From Rhodococcus rhodnii (GTDB lineage Bacteria > Actinomycetota > Actinomycetes > Mycobacteriales > Pseudonocardiaceae), in NCBI GenBank assembly GCA_000720375.1, contig JOAA01000002.1, positions 499,223 to 563,222 on the forward strand: DNA of 64,000 nt. Reading direction: 5' to 3'. Position numbers and translations under genes: made by a program. The notes below the pieces were generated by a model. It was not told the origin of the DNA. It worked only from the letters and a program-made list of their open reading frames with translations, and searched no databases. Every line of letters starts with the position of its first letter. Positions within the stretch are counted from its first letter, which is position 1. Positions 1 to 8,881 of this stretch are shown here, one piece after another.

Positions 1-1607
1 TACTCGTCGGCGGCATCATGATCGTCAACACGTTCCTCATCCTGGTCACCCAGCGGCGCAGACAAATCGGCCTGCTGCGGGCGCTCGGCGCGAGCAACAC
101 GCAGATCCGACGAGGCCTGCTGCTGGAAGCCGGAGTCATCGGGCTGGTCGGATCGCTGCTCGGCGTGCTGCTTGGGATCGGTGTGTCGGCAGTGGTCGCG
201 GTCCGGCTCGGTGAAGTGTTGACCGTCCCATTCGGGCAGGTCGCCGTGGTCGCTGGGGTGGGCATGCTGCTGGCTGTTCTGTCCGTGGTGGTGCCTGCGC
301 GGCGCGCCATCCGGATCTCTCCGTTGGAGGCGTTGCGTCCGGTTGCTGATCGGCAGACCGAGCGGCGGACATCGCGGTTCCGCACGGTGATCTCGGCAGT
401 CCTGATGCTGATCGGACTGGCGGGTGTGTGGTTCGGGACGGGCGTGACGCCCTTCGCGCTCCTGCTTTCGATAGGCGGGCTGTTCGTTCTCGCGATCGGA
501 TTGCTTGCGGCGACTGGGATCTACCTGCCGTTCATGCTGAGAGCCTGCACCAGACTGCTGGCCCGGTTCGGTCCAACGGCTCGGTTGGCCGGGAACAACA
601 CGATCAGAAACCCCGGGCGAGCGGCGGCGACGGGAGCGGCGCTGATCGTGGCGGTGGGCATCATCGTCACGCTGCAGGTCGGCGCGGCCAGCATGAAGGC
701 CACCGCGAACAGCAACCTCGAAACCCGGTTCCCGATCGACGTCACGGTCACGTTGTTCGACGGCGCGCTTCCGCCAGACGCGAGCCTGGATATCGCTGCC
801 GTGCCTGGAATCACGAACGTGCGGGAACTCCGGTCGACACGGGTCCAAGCCAATGGCAAGGACCTCCGTGTCCTAGGCGTTCCCGGTGTCAGTGACAAGG
901 AGGTGCTCGCAGATCCCTACCTGCGACTGAAATCCGCAAGCCTGGCCGGCAAAACCGGATCCGTAACGCTGCCAGCCACAGACAGCTATCTGGCACCCGC
1001 AGACACTCTGGTGGTCTCACCCAACACACTGTCCACCCTGGACAAAAATGCGGTCGTGGGCACGATATGGGCCGACGCGGTGGCGGATGCGGACATCACC
1101 GCGCTGCGGTCGCACCTTCGGGACGTGGCTGCCCCGATCACCGGCGCCGAAGTCGGTGGTGGCTTATCGGCCAAGGCCAGCTACACCGAGCTCTTAGACC
1201 GCCTGCTGATGGTGACCACCATGCTGCTGGCTGTGGCGGTACTCATCGCGCTGACCGGCGTCGGCAACACACTGGGGTTGTCCGTGCTCGAGCGCACGAG
1301 AGAATCAGCGCTCCTGCGAGCACTAGGCATGCAACGCGCCGGACTGCGATCAATGCTCGCGATCGAGGCCGTGCTGCTGAGCCTGGCAGGCACGATGGTC
1401 GGCATCCTCGCCGGAATCTTCTTCGGCTGGGTCGGCACCCACGCGATCAGCAAGGAACTCAACTTCAGCACGGTGTCCTTCGCAATGTCCTTACCCCAGA
1501 CCCTGACCGTGGCAGCGGTGGCCGTGATCGCGGGCATGATCGCCTCCGTCCTCCCCGGCCGACGCGCAGCCCAAGCAACGCCCGTGACAGCATTGGCAGC
1601 CGATTGA
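1..1607 (+). CDS. ABC transporter permease, FtsX/MacB type (5' truncated by window)
   Basis: The reading frame is already open at base 3, with LVGG ahead of the first ATG at 18, so the gene begins outside the window. What is visible is the end of a first FtsX domain (VTQRRRQIGLLRALGAS, then the SPLEALRP loop), a large extracytoplasmic segment and a complete second FtsX domain (VLERTRESALLRALGMQR, ending PVTALAAD). Proteins of this build are the membrane part of MacB/LolCDE-like ABC systems that move lipoproteins, peptides or drugs. The partner ATPase is presumably upstream, off the window. The substrate cannot be told from the sequence. Confidence 0.93.
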   Translation, partial: LVGGIMIVNTFLILVTQRRRQIGLLRALGASNTQIRRGLLLEAGVIGLVGSLLGVLLGIGVSAVVAVRLGEVLTVPFGQVAVVAGVGMLLAVLSVVVPARRAIRISPLEALRPVADRQTERRTSRFRTVISAVLMLIGLAGVWFGTGVTPFALLLSIGGLFVLAIGLLAATGIYLPFMLRACTRLLARFGPTARLAGNNTIRNPGRAAATGAALIVAVGIIVTLQVGAASMKATANSNLETRFPIDVTVTLFDGALPPDASLDIAAVPGITNVRELRSTRVQANGKDLRVLGVPGVSDKEVLADPYLRLKSASLAGKTGSVTLPATDSYLAPADTLVVSPNTLSTLDKNAVVGTIWADAVADADITALRSHLRDVAAPITGAEVGGGLSAKASYTELLDRLLMVTTMLLAVAVLIALTGVGNTLGLSVLERTRESALLRALGMQRAGLRSMLAIEAVLLSLAGTMVGILAGIFFGWVGTHAISKELNFSTVSFAMSLPQTLTVAAVAVIAGMIASVLPGRRAAQATPVTALAAD

Positions 1608-2042
1608 CACAAGCAAAGGTTCGGCTGGGACCCGGGTGGCTTGTACAGGCAGCCTTCACAGGCGTAAGGGCCGGGTTCCGGGTGTCTGAAAGACAACAGG
1701 AAGGCGCCCGCGATGCTGTGTCGGTTCCGTACGGACATGACTATCGCGCGGGAACGGACGCTCAGGTTGCCTGACCGGCGTGGACAGGCGAGGGTTCTGC
1801 ACCCCTCACTGACCGTGCGTGTCCCTGTTAGACAGAGCTAACTGCGGGGTTGCGCTCAACGGCCGGACCGATTCGACCAAGGACCTGAGCTTGTTGCTGC
1901 TCTGTTGAGGAGACGGCACCACACCAGTCTGGGATCACTACCGGTCGTTGCAGCTCAGCGGCGAGACTCCTGCACGGGCCGAGTATGGGTGACGAGCCAT
2001 ACTGGGATGGGAGCTCGTGGATGAGGCTCGCGCAGGCTCAGT
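1608..2042. other. Gene-poor stretch after the permease gene
   Basis: About 435 bases without a convincing gene. A short frame opening at the ATG at 1712 runs about 42 codons to a TAA and resembles nothing I recognise. Base composition is less GC-skewed by codon position than in the flanking genes. It may be remnant sequence linked to the mobile-element scar further downstream. Confidence 0.4.
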
Positions 2043-2074
2043 CTCAGTAACACTTACAAAGTAACGTTACTGAG
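2043..2074 (-). terminator. Hairpin terminator at the end of the small membrane protein gene
   Basis: A perfect 9-bp inverted repeat, CTCAGTAAC and GTTACTGAG, is separated by a 14-base loop. It overlaps the TAA stop of the minus-strand gene, where an intrinsic terminator would sit. There is no clear U tract, which is common in high-GC actinomycetes. Confidence 0.5.
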
Positions 2075-2339
2075 CCACAGTCTTTTTTGAGAGGCTGATC
2101 GTCCCCTTCTGCCCCGTAGAGGACAGACAGCCATCTGTCTGTCCATCGTTTGGCTTCTTTGACGCCGCGAACTCGGCTATCGCCCACGCAACACCTGCGG
2201 CAGCAGCAGTGAGCACGGTGAAGGCCACTACCAGCCACAACGGAAAGTCGAATCCTGCGAGTACTTGGGCACCGCTGGCGACACTCGCGCACACCACACC
2301 GGCCACCAAAGCCAAAGTCGTCGTCGAGAGCCGCGCCAT
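2067..2339 (-). CDS. Small two-helix membrane protein, unknown function
   Basis: A 90-residue reading from the ATG at 2339 (MARLSTTTLALVAGVV) gives two hydrophobic helices, roughly residues 7-25 and 29-52, and then a polar tail rich in K, S, T and Q (ASKKPNDGQTDG). The frame is open upstream to 2504 but that extension is low-complexity and Arg-rich, so the internal ATG was preferred. The hairpin on its stop codon supports a real gene. No family is recognised. It could be an orphan membrane peptide or a remnant. Confidence 0.4.
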   Translation of the reverse strand: MARLSTTTLALVAGVVCASVASGAQVLAGFDFPLWLVVAFTVLTAAAAGVAWAIAEFAASKKPNDGQTDGCLSSTGQKGTISLSKKTVAQ

Positions 2340-2461
2340 ACGTCGCAGTATGCCCGCCGCACAACCCAACCTACACATGCCCGCTATCGACACCCCCACC
2401 GCCGACCTGGTGCCGTGGCGGAGCCAGGCCATACCGGAGGGAAGACCCACGAAACCCAGCC

Positions 2462-2664
2462 CTGTGCGGCGGCACAGGCCAAAAGCAGTCCTGTGCCGCC
2501 GCACCGGAGAAAAGAGCGCCCCCGTGCTGCCTCACCAAGAGAAAGACCACCTCTGTGCTGCCGCGCCGGAAGTCAGAAGGAGCCCGCCCTGTGCGGCCGC
2601 ACGGAAAGCCGTAACACACTTTGTGCTGCCGACTGGGAACAAGGGCACTCTTGTACTGCTGCTG
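2462..2664. repeat. Degenerate ~31-bp tandem array, seven copies with a CTGTGCNGCCGCAC core
   Basis: Copies of a 14-base core begin at about 2462, 2491, 2522, 2553, 2589, 2621 and 2651, a spacing of 29 to 36 bases. The best copies read CTGTGCGGCGGCAC, CTGTGCCGCCGCAC and CTGTGCGGCCGCAC, each partly palindromic. The bases after the core are also shared (CGGAgAAAAG, cGGAAGtcAGAAG), so the whole 31-bp unit is duplicated. The last two copies have decayed. No surrounding gene explains it; it lies just before the transposase fragment. It could be a mini-satellite, a cluster of binding sites or a remnant of repetitive coding DNA. Confidence 0.6.
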
Positions 2665-2701
2665 GCGGCCCGGTTAGTCGAGCCCGGCGCAGGGGCTGGC
2701 G

Positions 2702-3049
2702 TTGACCGGCCCGGACGGGCTGCTCAAGCAGTTTGCCCAAGACGGTGCTGGAAGCCGCGCAACGGCGCCTGGCCGAAACGGCGATGTCGGACGCGGTGGG
2801 CAAGGTGCAGATCGCGGTGCCACGGGATCGGGAGGCGAGTTTCGAGCCGGTGATCGTCCGCGAGCGGCAGCGTCGGTTAGGCGGTGTGGATGAGTTTGCG
2901 TTGTCGTTATATGCCAAGGGGTTGACGACCGGTGAGATCTCGGCGCATTTCGCCGAGATCTACGGGGCGTCGGTGTCGAAGGAGACGGTGTCGCGGATAA
3001 CGACCGAGGTGATCGCCGGGATGAGCGAGTGGCAATCGCGGCCGTTGGT
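2702..3049 (+). pseudogene. IS256-family (mutator) transposase N-terminal fragment, frameshifted
   Basis: Two frames add up to the start of an IS256-type transposase. LTGPDGLLKQFA is read from 2702, then KTVLEAA continues in another frame from 2733. Next comes VGKVQIAVPRDREASFEPVI and the very typical LSLYAKGLTTGEISAHF, YGASVSKETVSRIT and MSEWQSRPL. The family normally continues into the catalytic D-D-E core (VVFIDA), but similarity stops after RPL at about 3049. A stretch normally present between KTVLEAA and the VPRD motif is also missing. This is a dead element with no terminal inverted repeats that I can identify. Confidence 0.85.
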
Positions 3050-3153
3050 GCGAAGTTGTGGATGCAGGTGTTGGTGGACTTGAAGTGCTTGTATCTGGTC
3101 ACCAGGAGTCTGGAACCGACCGGCACCGGACAGGCCCGGTGGACGATGCGGTG

Positions 3154-3250
3154 GTTGAGTCGGCCCGCAGCGCGGTTCCGGTGTTGCCACCGGCCCGTTT
3201 CTGCGGGCTGCTCGCCGAACCCGGCGTGCGCCTCTCAACGCACCGGGCTC
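3154..3250 (-). ncRNA. Group II intron 3' end: domains V and VI
   Basis: On the minus strand, bases 3250 to 3217 form a 34-nt domain V. It has an 8-bp lower stem GAGCCCGG/CCGGGTTC, a two-base CG bulge, a six-pair upper stem TGCGTT/GGCGCA and a GAGA (GNRA) tetraloop. This is the canonical size and shape, including the AGC triad. A domain VI stem follows (GCCCGCAG pairing with CTGCGGGC). A bulged A sits 7 nt before a predicted 3' end (ACTCAAC) at 3154. Group II introns use this fold for lariat splicing and mobility. The 5' intron domains are absent, so it cannot splice on its own. Confidence 0.8.
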
Positions 3251-3269
3251 TCCACGATCGGTGCCGTTA

Positions 3270-3592
3270 GGCCTGTTAGGGCGGATGAATGGGTTGAGGA
3301 TCTGCTGGCCCCGGTAGCGGTAGCGGGTGACCGTCACCGATGCCGGGTTGAACAGTGCGACCCCGTCCGCCGCGATCGGCAGCCACCGCCCGGTTGAGGT
3401 GGTGAACCGGCGGCGGAACGCCTTCCACCGCCGGCGATGCCGTTTCAACAACCATCGGATCACCCGCCATTCGGCGAAGTGCTTAAGGTTGTTGAGGGTG
3501 TGTTTGCATACGGCGTGCCGGAAGTAGTTGGTCCAGCCGCGCAGGATCTGGTTGATCCTGTTGATCACGGCTCCCATATCTGCTGTCCACAC
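3270..3592 (-). pseudogene. Group II intron reverse transcriptase/maturase, C-terminal remnant
   Basis: The reading from 3577 begins VINRINQILRGWTNYF and continues FRHAVCKHTLNNLKHF, RRWKAFRRRFTT, then PASVTVTRYRYRG. This is the maturase (GIIM) end of bacterial group II intron-encoded proteins. The reverse transcriptase fingers and palm are missing: similarity begins abruptly next to the start of the ankyrin gene. The frame runs on through the intron 3' end without the usual stop. It lies in the same orientation as domain V, as expected for an intron-encoded ORF in domain IV. Confidence 0.85.
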
Positions 3593-3706
3593 TGAACTTT
3601 GCTAAATCGGTTGGGAGGGCTGGTAAATTCGGGGTTGGCTACGTCTGATCGCTGCTCGCCGGAAGTGCGTCCGCGGGTGGACTTCATCGAGCGAGTGGGA
3701 GTGGGG

Positions 3707-5296
3707 ATGAAGGCGGTACTTGAGCCTGACGTTTCCAACAGCTGGGTGCGGGCCCGGCGGTTTGGGGTGCCTCCGTCGATGATCGAGCTCGCCACCGAGC
3801 GTCGGCTGGCGGGTGACTGGAGGGGCGCGTGCGCCGCTGCCCAGGTGGACGTCGCGTTTGACCTGGATGAGGTGGCGGAGCGGTTCGGTGTCGAGGTTGC
3901 CGTCAAGCTGCTGGAGGATCTCACGGTTCTGGCGCCGGATCTGGTCCGCTGGCACATGCCGAGGTTCCTCGAAGGCTTGGACACGTTGCTGACGCGTCGC
4001 AAGGTGGTGCTCGCCAGCTATGGCGACCGCGTCGGTCCGTTGCTGTACGTCCGGACTCCGGATCGGCCGGGTGGGCCGCAGCGGCTTCGGCTGGAGGTCG
4101 GCTACATCGAGACCGCCGAGCACCCGGTGAACTGGGCCACCAGTCGCTACCTGTGGGATGCCACGCAGAGCGATGACCTGCGGGTGCGCTGTGGCGGCGG
4201 GGACAGGGCTCCGTTCTTCAACGCGGATGGCTCGCGCGCCAAGCTGCCGACCAGCGATCCCGGGACTGGCGACCCGGCGGCACGGACCGAGTGGCTGACG
4301 GTGCTGCAGGAAAACGACCAGCTGGACGACGCCTTTGCTGCGGCCGGTCTCGCGTTGGACACGACATACGGGGACGTGAGCCGGTACTTCAAGCGGTGGC
4401 CGTTCGTATTGTCGCGGCTTGCGGACGAGGTGCGCATGCTGAGCGCGTGGGACCGCCAGGTCCGCTATGCATATCGGTTCAACTACTACAACGTGATGGT
4501 GGTCGACGTTGGCCGCGGCAGGCTGTCGGTGTACGGGCGCAACCACATGGACGCTGCCGGCCTGCCTGAGTTGCCGCATGTCATCGCGCATCGGCTGCCG
4601 GACCTGGACCTGTTGCGGACCGGGAAGATCACGCCGGACCATCTGCATCCGCTGGTCCGGTCGGCGTTGTTCCCGAAGCTGCCTGAGCGTGAGCCTGTGC
4701 CGAGGTACGAGCTGAACCCGATCCGGGTGCGTTGTCAGGGCGTGTGGCACTTGATCGCGCCGCGTGACGGGATCATCAGCGGTCCGCACACCGAGCAGGA
4801 GCACCGGCGTGAGCAAGCGCTCCAAGCCCTCGGCGGCACAGCGTCGGGTTGTTTCCGGGTGCGTACGGCGTGGGCGGAGGGCGGGAAGCTGCCGAAACAC
4901 CTGCGGTTACTCCGCAAGGAGATCTTCGGGCGGGCCAGGCACGGGGACACAGCCGGGGTGATCGAGTTGCTGGACGCGGGGATCGACATCCGGGTCCGTG
5001 ACGCCAGCAAACGCACCCTTCTGCACCACATTCACCTGGTGGACCACCGCCTTCTGCTGCAGCGCCTGCTCGACGCGGGGCTTGACCTCGAAGCGACGGA
5101 CCAGAACGGTCGCACGCCGCTTTACTACGCCGCGACCGAAGGCGGCTCGACCGAAGTGGTCACGGCACTTGTCGACGCAGGTGCGCGCACCGAAGCCCTC
5201 GCCAAGGAAAAAGCCGACCGCCTTCAGTGGATCAGAAATCTGATCGACCGCACCGGCCGGACCGACCTCGACTACCTCCTGGACGAAAGCACATGA
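3707..5296 (+). CDS. Ankyrin-repeat protein, first gene of an ankyrin-MoxR-VWA triad
   Basis: Predicted 529 residues from the ATG at 3707, preceded by a purine-rich GAGTGGGAGTGGGG. A TTG at 3599 would add 36 residues, but that stretch borders the intron scar and is less likely. The first ~400 residues are a conserved-looking domain I cannot name. The last ~110 residues carry about three ankyrin units (GDTAGVIELLDAGIDIRVRD, DRLLLQ-type LLDAGLDLEATDQNGRTPLY, EVVTALVDAGARTEAL). The stop overlaps the next start (ATGA), so translation is coupled to the MoxR gene. The likely role is as the adaptor or substrate-recognition part of the AAA+ module. Confidence 0.85.
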   Translation: MKAVLEPDVSNSWVRARRFGVPPSMIELATERRLAGDWRGACAAAQVDVAFDLDEVAERFGVEVAVKLLEDLTVLAPDLVRWHMPRFLEGLDTLLTRRKVVLASYGDRVGPLLYVRTPDRPGGPQRLRLEVGYIETAEHPVNWATSRYLWDATQSDDLRVRCGGGDRAPFFNADGSRAKLPTSDPGTGDPAARTEWLTVLQENDQLDDAFAAAGLALDTTYGDVSRYFKRWPFVLSRLADEVRMLSAWDRQVRYAYRFNYYNVMVVDVGRGRLSVYGRNHMDAAGLPELPHVIAHRLPDLDLLRTGKITPDHLHPLVRSALFPKLPEREPVPRYELNPIRVRCQGVWHLIAPRDGIISGPHTEQEHRREQALQALGGTASGCFRVRTAWAEGGKLPKHLRLLRKEIFGRARHGDTAGVIELLDAGIDIRVRDASKRTLLHHIHLVDHRLLLQRLLDAGLDLEATDQNGRTPLYYAATEGGSTEVVTALVDAGARTEALAKEKADRLQWIRNLIDRTGRTDLDYLLDEST

Positions 5297-6462
5297 TCGA
5301 CAACGGGTTTGCGGCTGCCGACGACCTGACCGCGCGGATTCGTGCCGCGCGGACCGAACCTGGTGCCAGCACTCAGCTTGCCGCGTTGGCCCTGGCCGTG
5401 TCGGCGAATCTGCCTGTGCTGCTGTGGGGTGAGCCTGGGATCGGCAAGTCCGCGGGCATGCAGCAGCTCGCCGACGGACTCGGCGTGCCGCTGGAGACTG
5501 TGATCGCCAGCGTGCACGAGCCGTCGGACTTCGCCGGTCTGCCGGTGGTCGGCGCGGACCCGGCGAACTCGGGCGTCACGATGGCGCCGCCGGACTGGGC
5601 GCTCAGACTGGCCCGCGACGGCGCCGGGATCGTGTTCTTCGACGAGCTTTCCTCGGCACCGCCAGCGGTCCAGGCGGCCCTGCTCCGGGTGGTCCTCGAG
5701 CGTCAGGTCGGCAGTCTGCGGCTGCCCGAACCGGTCCGCGTGGTCGCCGCGGCCAACCCGCCGTCCAGCGCGGCAGATGGGTGGCATCTGACCCCGCCGC
5801 TGGCCAATCGGTTCGTGCACCTGGACTGGACGTACGATCCCCGCGTTGTCGCGCGAGGCATGGCGGGTACGTGGCCTGAGCTGGCGATTCCGGTGGTCGA
5901 CCGGAGCCGGATCGGTACCGCCGTGGCGAAGGCGCGCGGTGCGATCTCGGGCTTCCTGACCGCACGACCCGGTCTCGTGCACCACCTCCCGAAGGACGCC
6001 GAGGCACGCGGCCGCGCATGGCCGTCGCCGAGGACGTGGGAAATGGCGCTGAAACTGCTTGCCGTGGGATACGCCTGCGGTGCGGAACGGGAACCGTTGG
6101 CGACCGCGTTGGTCGGCACCGTAGGCGACGGGGCCGGCGTCGAATTCCTTTCCTACATGGAAGAACTCGACCTGCCGGACCCGGACCGGGTGCTGGCCGA
6201 TCCGGCGAAGTTCGCGCTGCCGGACCGGGGTGATCGGCAGCTGGCGTTCTTGACCGCGGTCGTGGCGGCCGTGCAAGGCAGGCTTACGCAGGAGCGGTGG
6301 GAGGCCGGCTGGGAGGTGTTGGCCAAAGCGGTGGACGCGGGTGTGCCCGATGTCGCGGCGCGGGCGGCCGGGGACCTCGCCGTGATGCGCAAACCCGAAT
6401 GGCCGGTGCCCAGCGGCATCGAGGCATTCCTTGACCTGCTGGCAATGTCCGGCGCGCTGTGA
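5293..6462 (+). CDS. MoxR-type AAA+ ATPase
   Basis: 389 residues from the ATG that overlaps the upstream stop. Walker A is GEPGIGKS (46-53), Walker B IVFFDE (113-118) and sensor 1 the N in VVAAANP (about 155). MoxR ATPases are cytoplasmic chaperone-like machines that pair with VWA proteins to assemble, activate or insert cofactors into partners. Its own VWA partner follows directly with a TGATG-type overlap, so the three genes are one translational unit. The target of the complex is not evident. Confidence 0.93.
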   Translation: MIDNGFAAADDLTARIRAARTEPGASTQLAALALAVSANLPVLLWGEPGIGKSAGMQQLADGLGVPLETVIASVHEPSDFAGLPVVGADPANSGVTMAPPDWALRLARDGAGIVFFDELSSAPPAVQAALLRVVLERQVGSLRLPEPVRVVAAANPPSSAADGWHLTPPLANRFVHLDWTYDPRVVARGMAGTWPELAIPVVDRSRIGTAVAKARGAISGFLTARPGLVHHLPKDAEARGRAWPSPRTWEMALKLLAVGYACGAEREPLATALVGTVGDGAGVEFLSYMEELDLPDPDRVLADPAKFALPDRGDRQLAFLTAVVAAVQGRLTQERWEAGWEVLAKAVDAGVPDVAARAAGDLAVMRKPEWPVPSGIEAFLDLLAMSGAL

Positions 6463-7616
6463 TGACGGAGCTCGACCGGACCAAACTGCTCGCGGCCAGG
6501 TTCAAGGCCGCGACGCAACGGCCGTATCTCGCCGCGGCGATGTACGCACTGTCCATTGTGCCCAGTGAACACGTGCCGACAATGGGCGTGGACAAGTACT
6601 GGCGTTGCTATGTGTCGCCTGCCTTTGTGGCGCGCACACCGGTCGACCAGCTTGCCGGAGTGTGGATGCACGAGGTCGCGCATCTGCTGCGCGACCACCA
6701 CGGCCGTGCCGCGAGACTGCCGATCAACGATCATCACCGGATCAATCTCGCGCAGGACTGCGAGATCAACGACGACCTGATCACGGACGGCATCGCCCTG
6801 CCGGAATTCCGGGTCGTGCCCAGCGACTTCGATCAGCCCAACGGCAGGCTGTTCGAGCAGTATCTGCCGCACGTGCCAAGAACACGGATGAGCCACGACT
6901 GCGGGTCAGGCGCACACGGTCACGCCGTGCCATGGGAAACCCCAGATGGCAATGGTGGAGTCAGTCCTGTTGAGGCAGAAGCGATCCGGCGGCAGACCGC
7001 GGAGGCCATACGGGCGCACGCCCGCGCTCAGGGAAATCTGCCCGCAGGGTGGAAGCGGTGGGCCGATCAGCTTTTGGAGCCCGTCGTCGACTGGCGGGTC
7101 GTGCTCGCGGGCGCGGTTCGTGAAGTGGTCGTATGGGCCAGCGGCGCCATGGACTACACCTATCGTCGCCCCTCTCGCCGGGCGGCGGCGATGCCTGGCG
7201 TGGTGTTACCTGGTCTGCGGCGTCCGCTGCCCAGGGTCGCGATCGTCATCGACACCTCGGGATCCATGGGCGAAGCGGAACTGAACACGGCATTGTCCGA
7301 AGTCACGGGTGTTCTGCGAGAGGTTGGCATCCGCGGCAACCGAGTCACCGTGCTCGCGTGCGATGCCGACGTGCACACGGTCGCGCGTGTCACCAAAGCG
7401 GCCGACATCGAACTCGCGGGTGGTGGCGGAACCGATATGCGTGTGGGCATCCAGGCGGCGTTGTCCGCACCGGACCGGCCTCAAGTGATCATCGTGCTGA
7501 CCGATGGATACACACCGTGGCCGGAGGAAATCCCGTCGTGCCGGGTGATCGCCGGGCTCGTCGGACAGGAGCAACCTGAACCGCCCGCGTGGATCGAGAC
7601 GGTCCACATCCGCTGA
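6459..7616 (+). CDS. VWA-like protein with N-terminal putative metallopeptidase domain (DUF2201 type)
   Basis: 385 residues from GTG 6459; ATG 6462 is an equally good start. The N-terminal part has HEVAH at 71-75, an HExxH zinc-protease signature in the DUF2201-type domain. The C-terminal part is a von Willebrand A fold with MIDAS motif DTSGSMG (265-271) and a later TDGY. Such proteins are the usual MoxR partners. The HExxH may be structural rather than catalytic. The gene ends three bases before the convergent P450 gene. Confidence 0.92.
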   Translation: MMTELDRTKLLAARFKAATQRPYLAAAMYALSIVPSEHVPTMGVDKYWRCYVSPAFVARTPVDQLAGVWMHEVAHLLRDHHGRAARLPINDHHRINLAQDCEINDDLITDGIALPEFRVVPSDFDQPNGRLFEQYLPHVPRTRMSHDCGSGAHGHAVPWETPDGNGGVSPVEAEAIRRQTAEAIRAHARAQGNLPAGWKRWADQLLEPVVDWRVVLAGAVREVVVWASGAMDYTYRRPSRRAAAMPGVVLPGLRRPLPRVAIVIDTSGSMGEAELNTALSEVTGVLREVGIRGNRVTVLACDADVHTVARVTKAADIELAGGGGTDMRVGIQAALSAPDRPQVIIVLTDGYTPWPEEIPSCRVIAGLVGQEQPEPPAWIETVHIR

Positions 7617-7619
7617 TCG

Positions 7620-8786
7620 TCAGCCGACCGCGACCTGCATTCCCCGCAGCTCGTAACCGGCGATGTCGTTCTTGAACGTGATTCGCGGCGCGTTGACCAT
7701 CCGCACGCCGTCCTGCGAGAACAGTTTGTGCAGGAAGACGTCCGTCTCCAGGATGGCGATGTGCGAGCCGGGGCACTTGTGCGGACCGTCCCCAAAGGAC
7801 AGACCGGTCGAGGCGCCACCCGCCCCCATGGATCGACCAGGGCACAGCGAAAGTGGCTGCTCGCCGACGGTTTCGGTGTCCAAGTTGGCGTGATCGATCT
7901 GGATCCGGACAACGGCGCCGGACGGCACGACCTCCGATCCCACGGTGATCTCGTTGGTGGTCCGGCGCTTCAGGTGCCCGAGCACCGGTTCGAGGCGCAG
8001 CACCTCGTGCAGCATCAGCAGTCGTTCCGGCTCGGCCGCGGCCAGGTATTTGGCGCGCAGTTCGTCATCGGTGAACATGTGCCAGGCGGCCATTACGATG
8101 AATTCGCGCGTGGTGACCATGCCCGCCGCCGCGAATGTCAAACATTCGCCAAGAATCTCGGCAGCTGTACAACCTTCGTCGAGCAGGTGCGAGATCAGAT
8201 CATCCTGCCGTTGTGCCTGCCGGACTTTCACCGCCGGCCGAACGTCCGCGAGATAGATGTTCCCCCAGCCGCGCAACTGGCGGTAAGCCCAGTAAAGCCC
8301 GCTCAGGCTGGTGAAACCGGGTGAGCCGAACTTCTCAGGGAAGAAATAGTCGAGCCGTTTCTTGATCCCCGGCTTGCTCTCGGTCAGGCCGATCACCGCG
8401 GACGCCACGTCGACGGCCAGCTGGAAGCTCAAGTCGGCCAGGTGGACCGGTCCACCCTTGCGTAACACCGCGATCAGTTGCTCCGCCGCACGTTCCATCA
8501 CCGGGCGGTACGCCTCGTCAACGCGCCGTGGCGTGAAGAACTTGGCCGTCTGTTTGCGGTGCTCACGGTGTTCAGGGCCGTCGCGGTAGAGCACGGGACG
8601 CCGGATCTTCTCCGGAAAACTCTCCACGGTCTCCACGCCCAGGCCTGCTTGGACAGTGTCGTGTTCGCGCAGAAACGCGCGTCCCTCGGCGTATCCGTTG
8701 ATTTGCCATGTCCCGTCTGGGTTGCGCTGAACGGGACATGCCGCCGGAGGCATGCCTCTGTCCACCTTGCGCGCGTTCGCAGCCAC
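7620..8786 (-). CDS. Cytochrome P450
   Basis: 388 residues from GTG 8786, chosen because GGAGAGGGAGAG lies just upstream; an ATG at 8822 would add 12 basic residues. The haem ligand loop is FGDGPHKCPG (Cys 338) and the K-helix E-x-x-R is HEVLR (E261-R264). The I-helix reads AAGMVTT: the acidic residue usually before the conserved Thr is Val, which suggests altered oxygen activation or an unusual reaction. It is soluble and needs ferredoxin and a reductase from elsewhere. It is divergent from a methyltransferase with a palindrome between them, so the two may act together. Substrate unknown. Confidence 0.93.
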   Translation of the reverse strand: MAANARKVDRGMPPAACPVQRNPDGTWQINGYAEGRAFLREHDTVQAGLGVETVESFPEKIRRPVLYRDGPEHREHRKQTAKFFTPRRVDEAYRPVMERAAEQLIAVLRKGGPVHLADLSFQLAVDVASAVIGLTESKPGIKKRLDYFFPEKFGSPGFTSLSGLYWAYRQLRGWGNIYLADVRPAVKVRQAQRQDDLISHLLDEGCTAAEILGECLTFAAAGMVTTREFIVMAAWHMFTDDELRAKYLAAAEPERLLMLHEVLRLEPVLGHLKRRTTNEITVGSEVVPSGAVVRIQIDHANLDTETVGEQPLSLCPGRSMGAGGASTGLSFGDGPHKCPGSHIAILETDVFLHKLFSQDGVRMVNAPRITFKNDIAGYELRGMQVAVG

Positions 8787-8807
8787 AGCTCTCCCTCTCC
8801 TGCGATG

Positions 8808-8825
8808 ACAATGAATCATCATTGT
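8808..8825. promoter_or_regulatory. Palindrome in the P450/methyltransferase divergent promoter
   Basis: ACAATGA-ATCA-TCATTGT is a perfect 7-bp inverted repeat with a 4-base centre. It is AT-rich in an otherwise GC-rich window and lies in the ~95-bp gap between two divergent genes, a typical operator position. The regulator is not identified. Confidence 0.5.
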
Positions 8826-8881
8826 TCGAGTTATGGCGATTCGTAAGCCGCCGTATGTGTAAACCGATACGCTGTCCGGCC

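Noticed and set aside
2462..2664. CRISPR array
   Set aside because: Repeats are only ~14 bases, degenerate, with shared rather than unique spacers, and there are no cas genes.
2702..3049. Functional IS256 element
   Set aside because: Frameshift, internal loss and absence of the D-D-E core and terminal repeats show it is dead.
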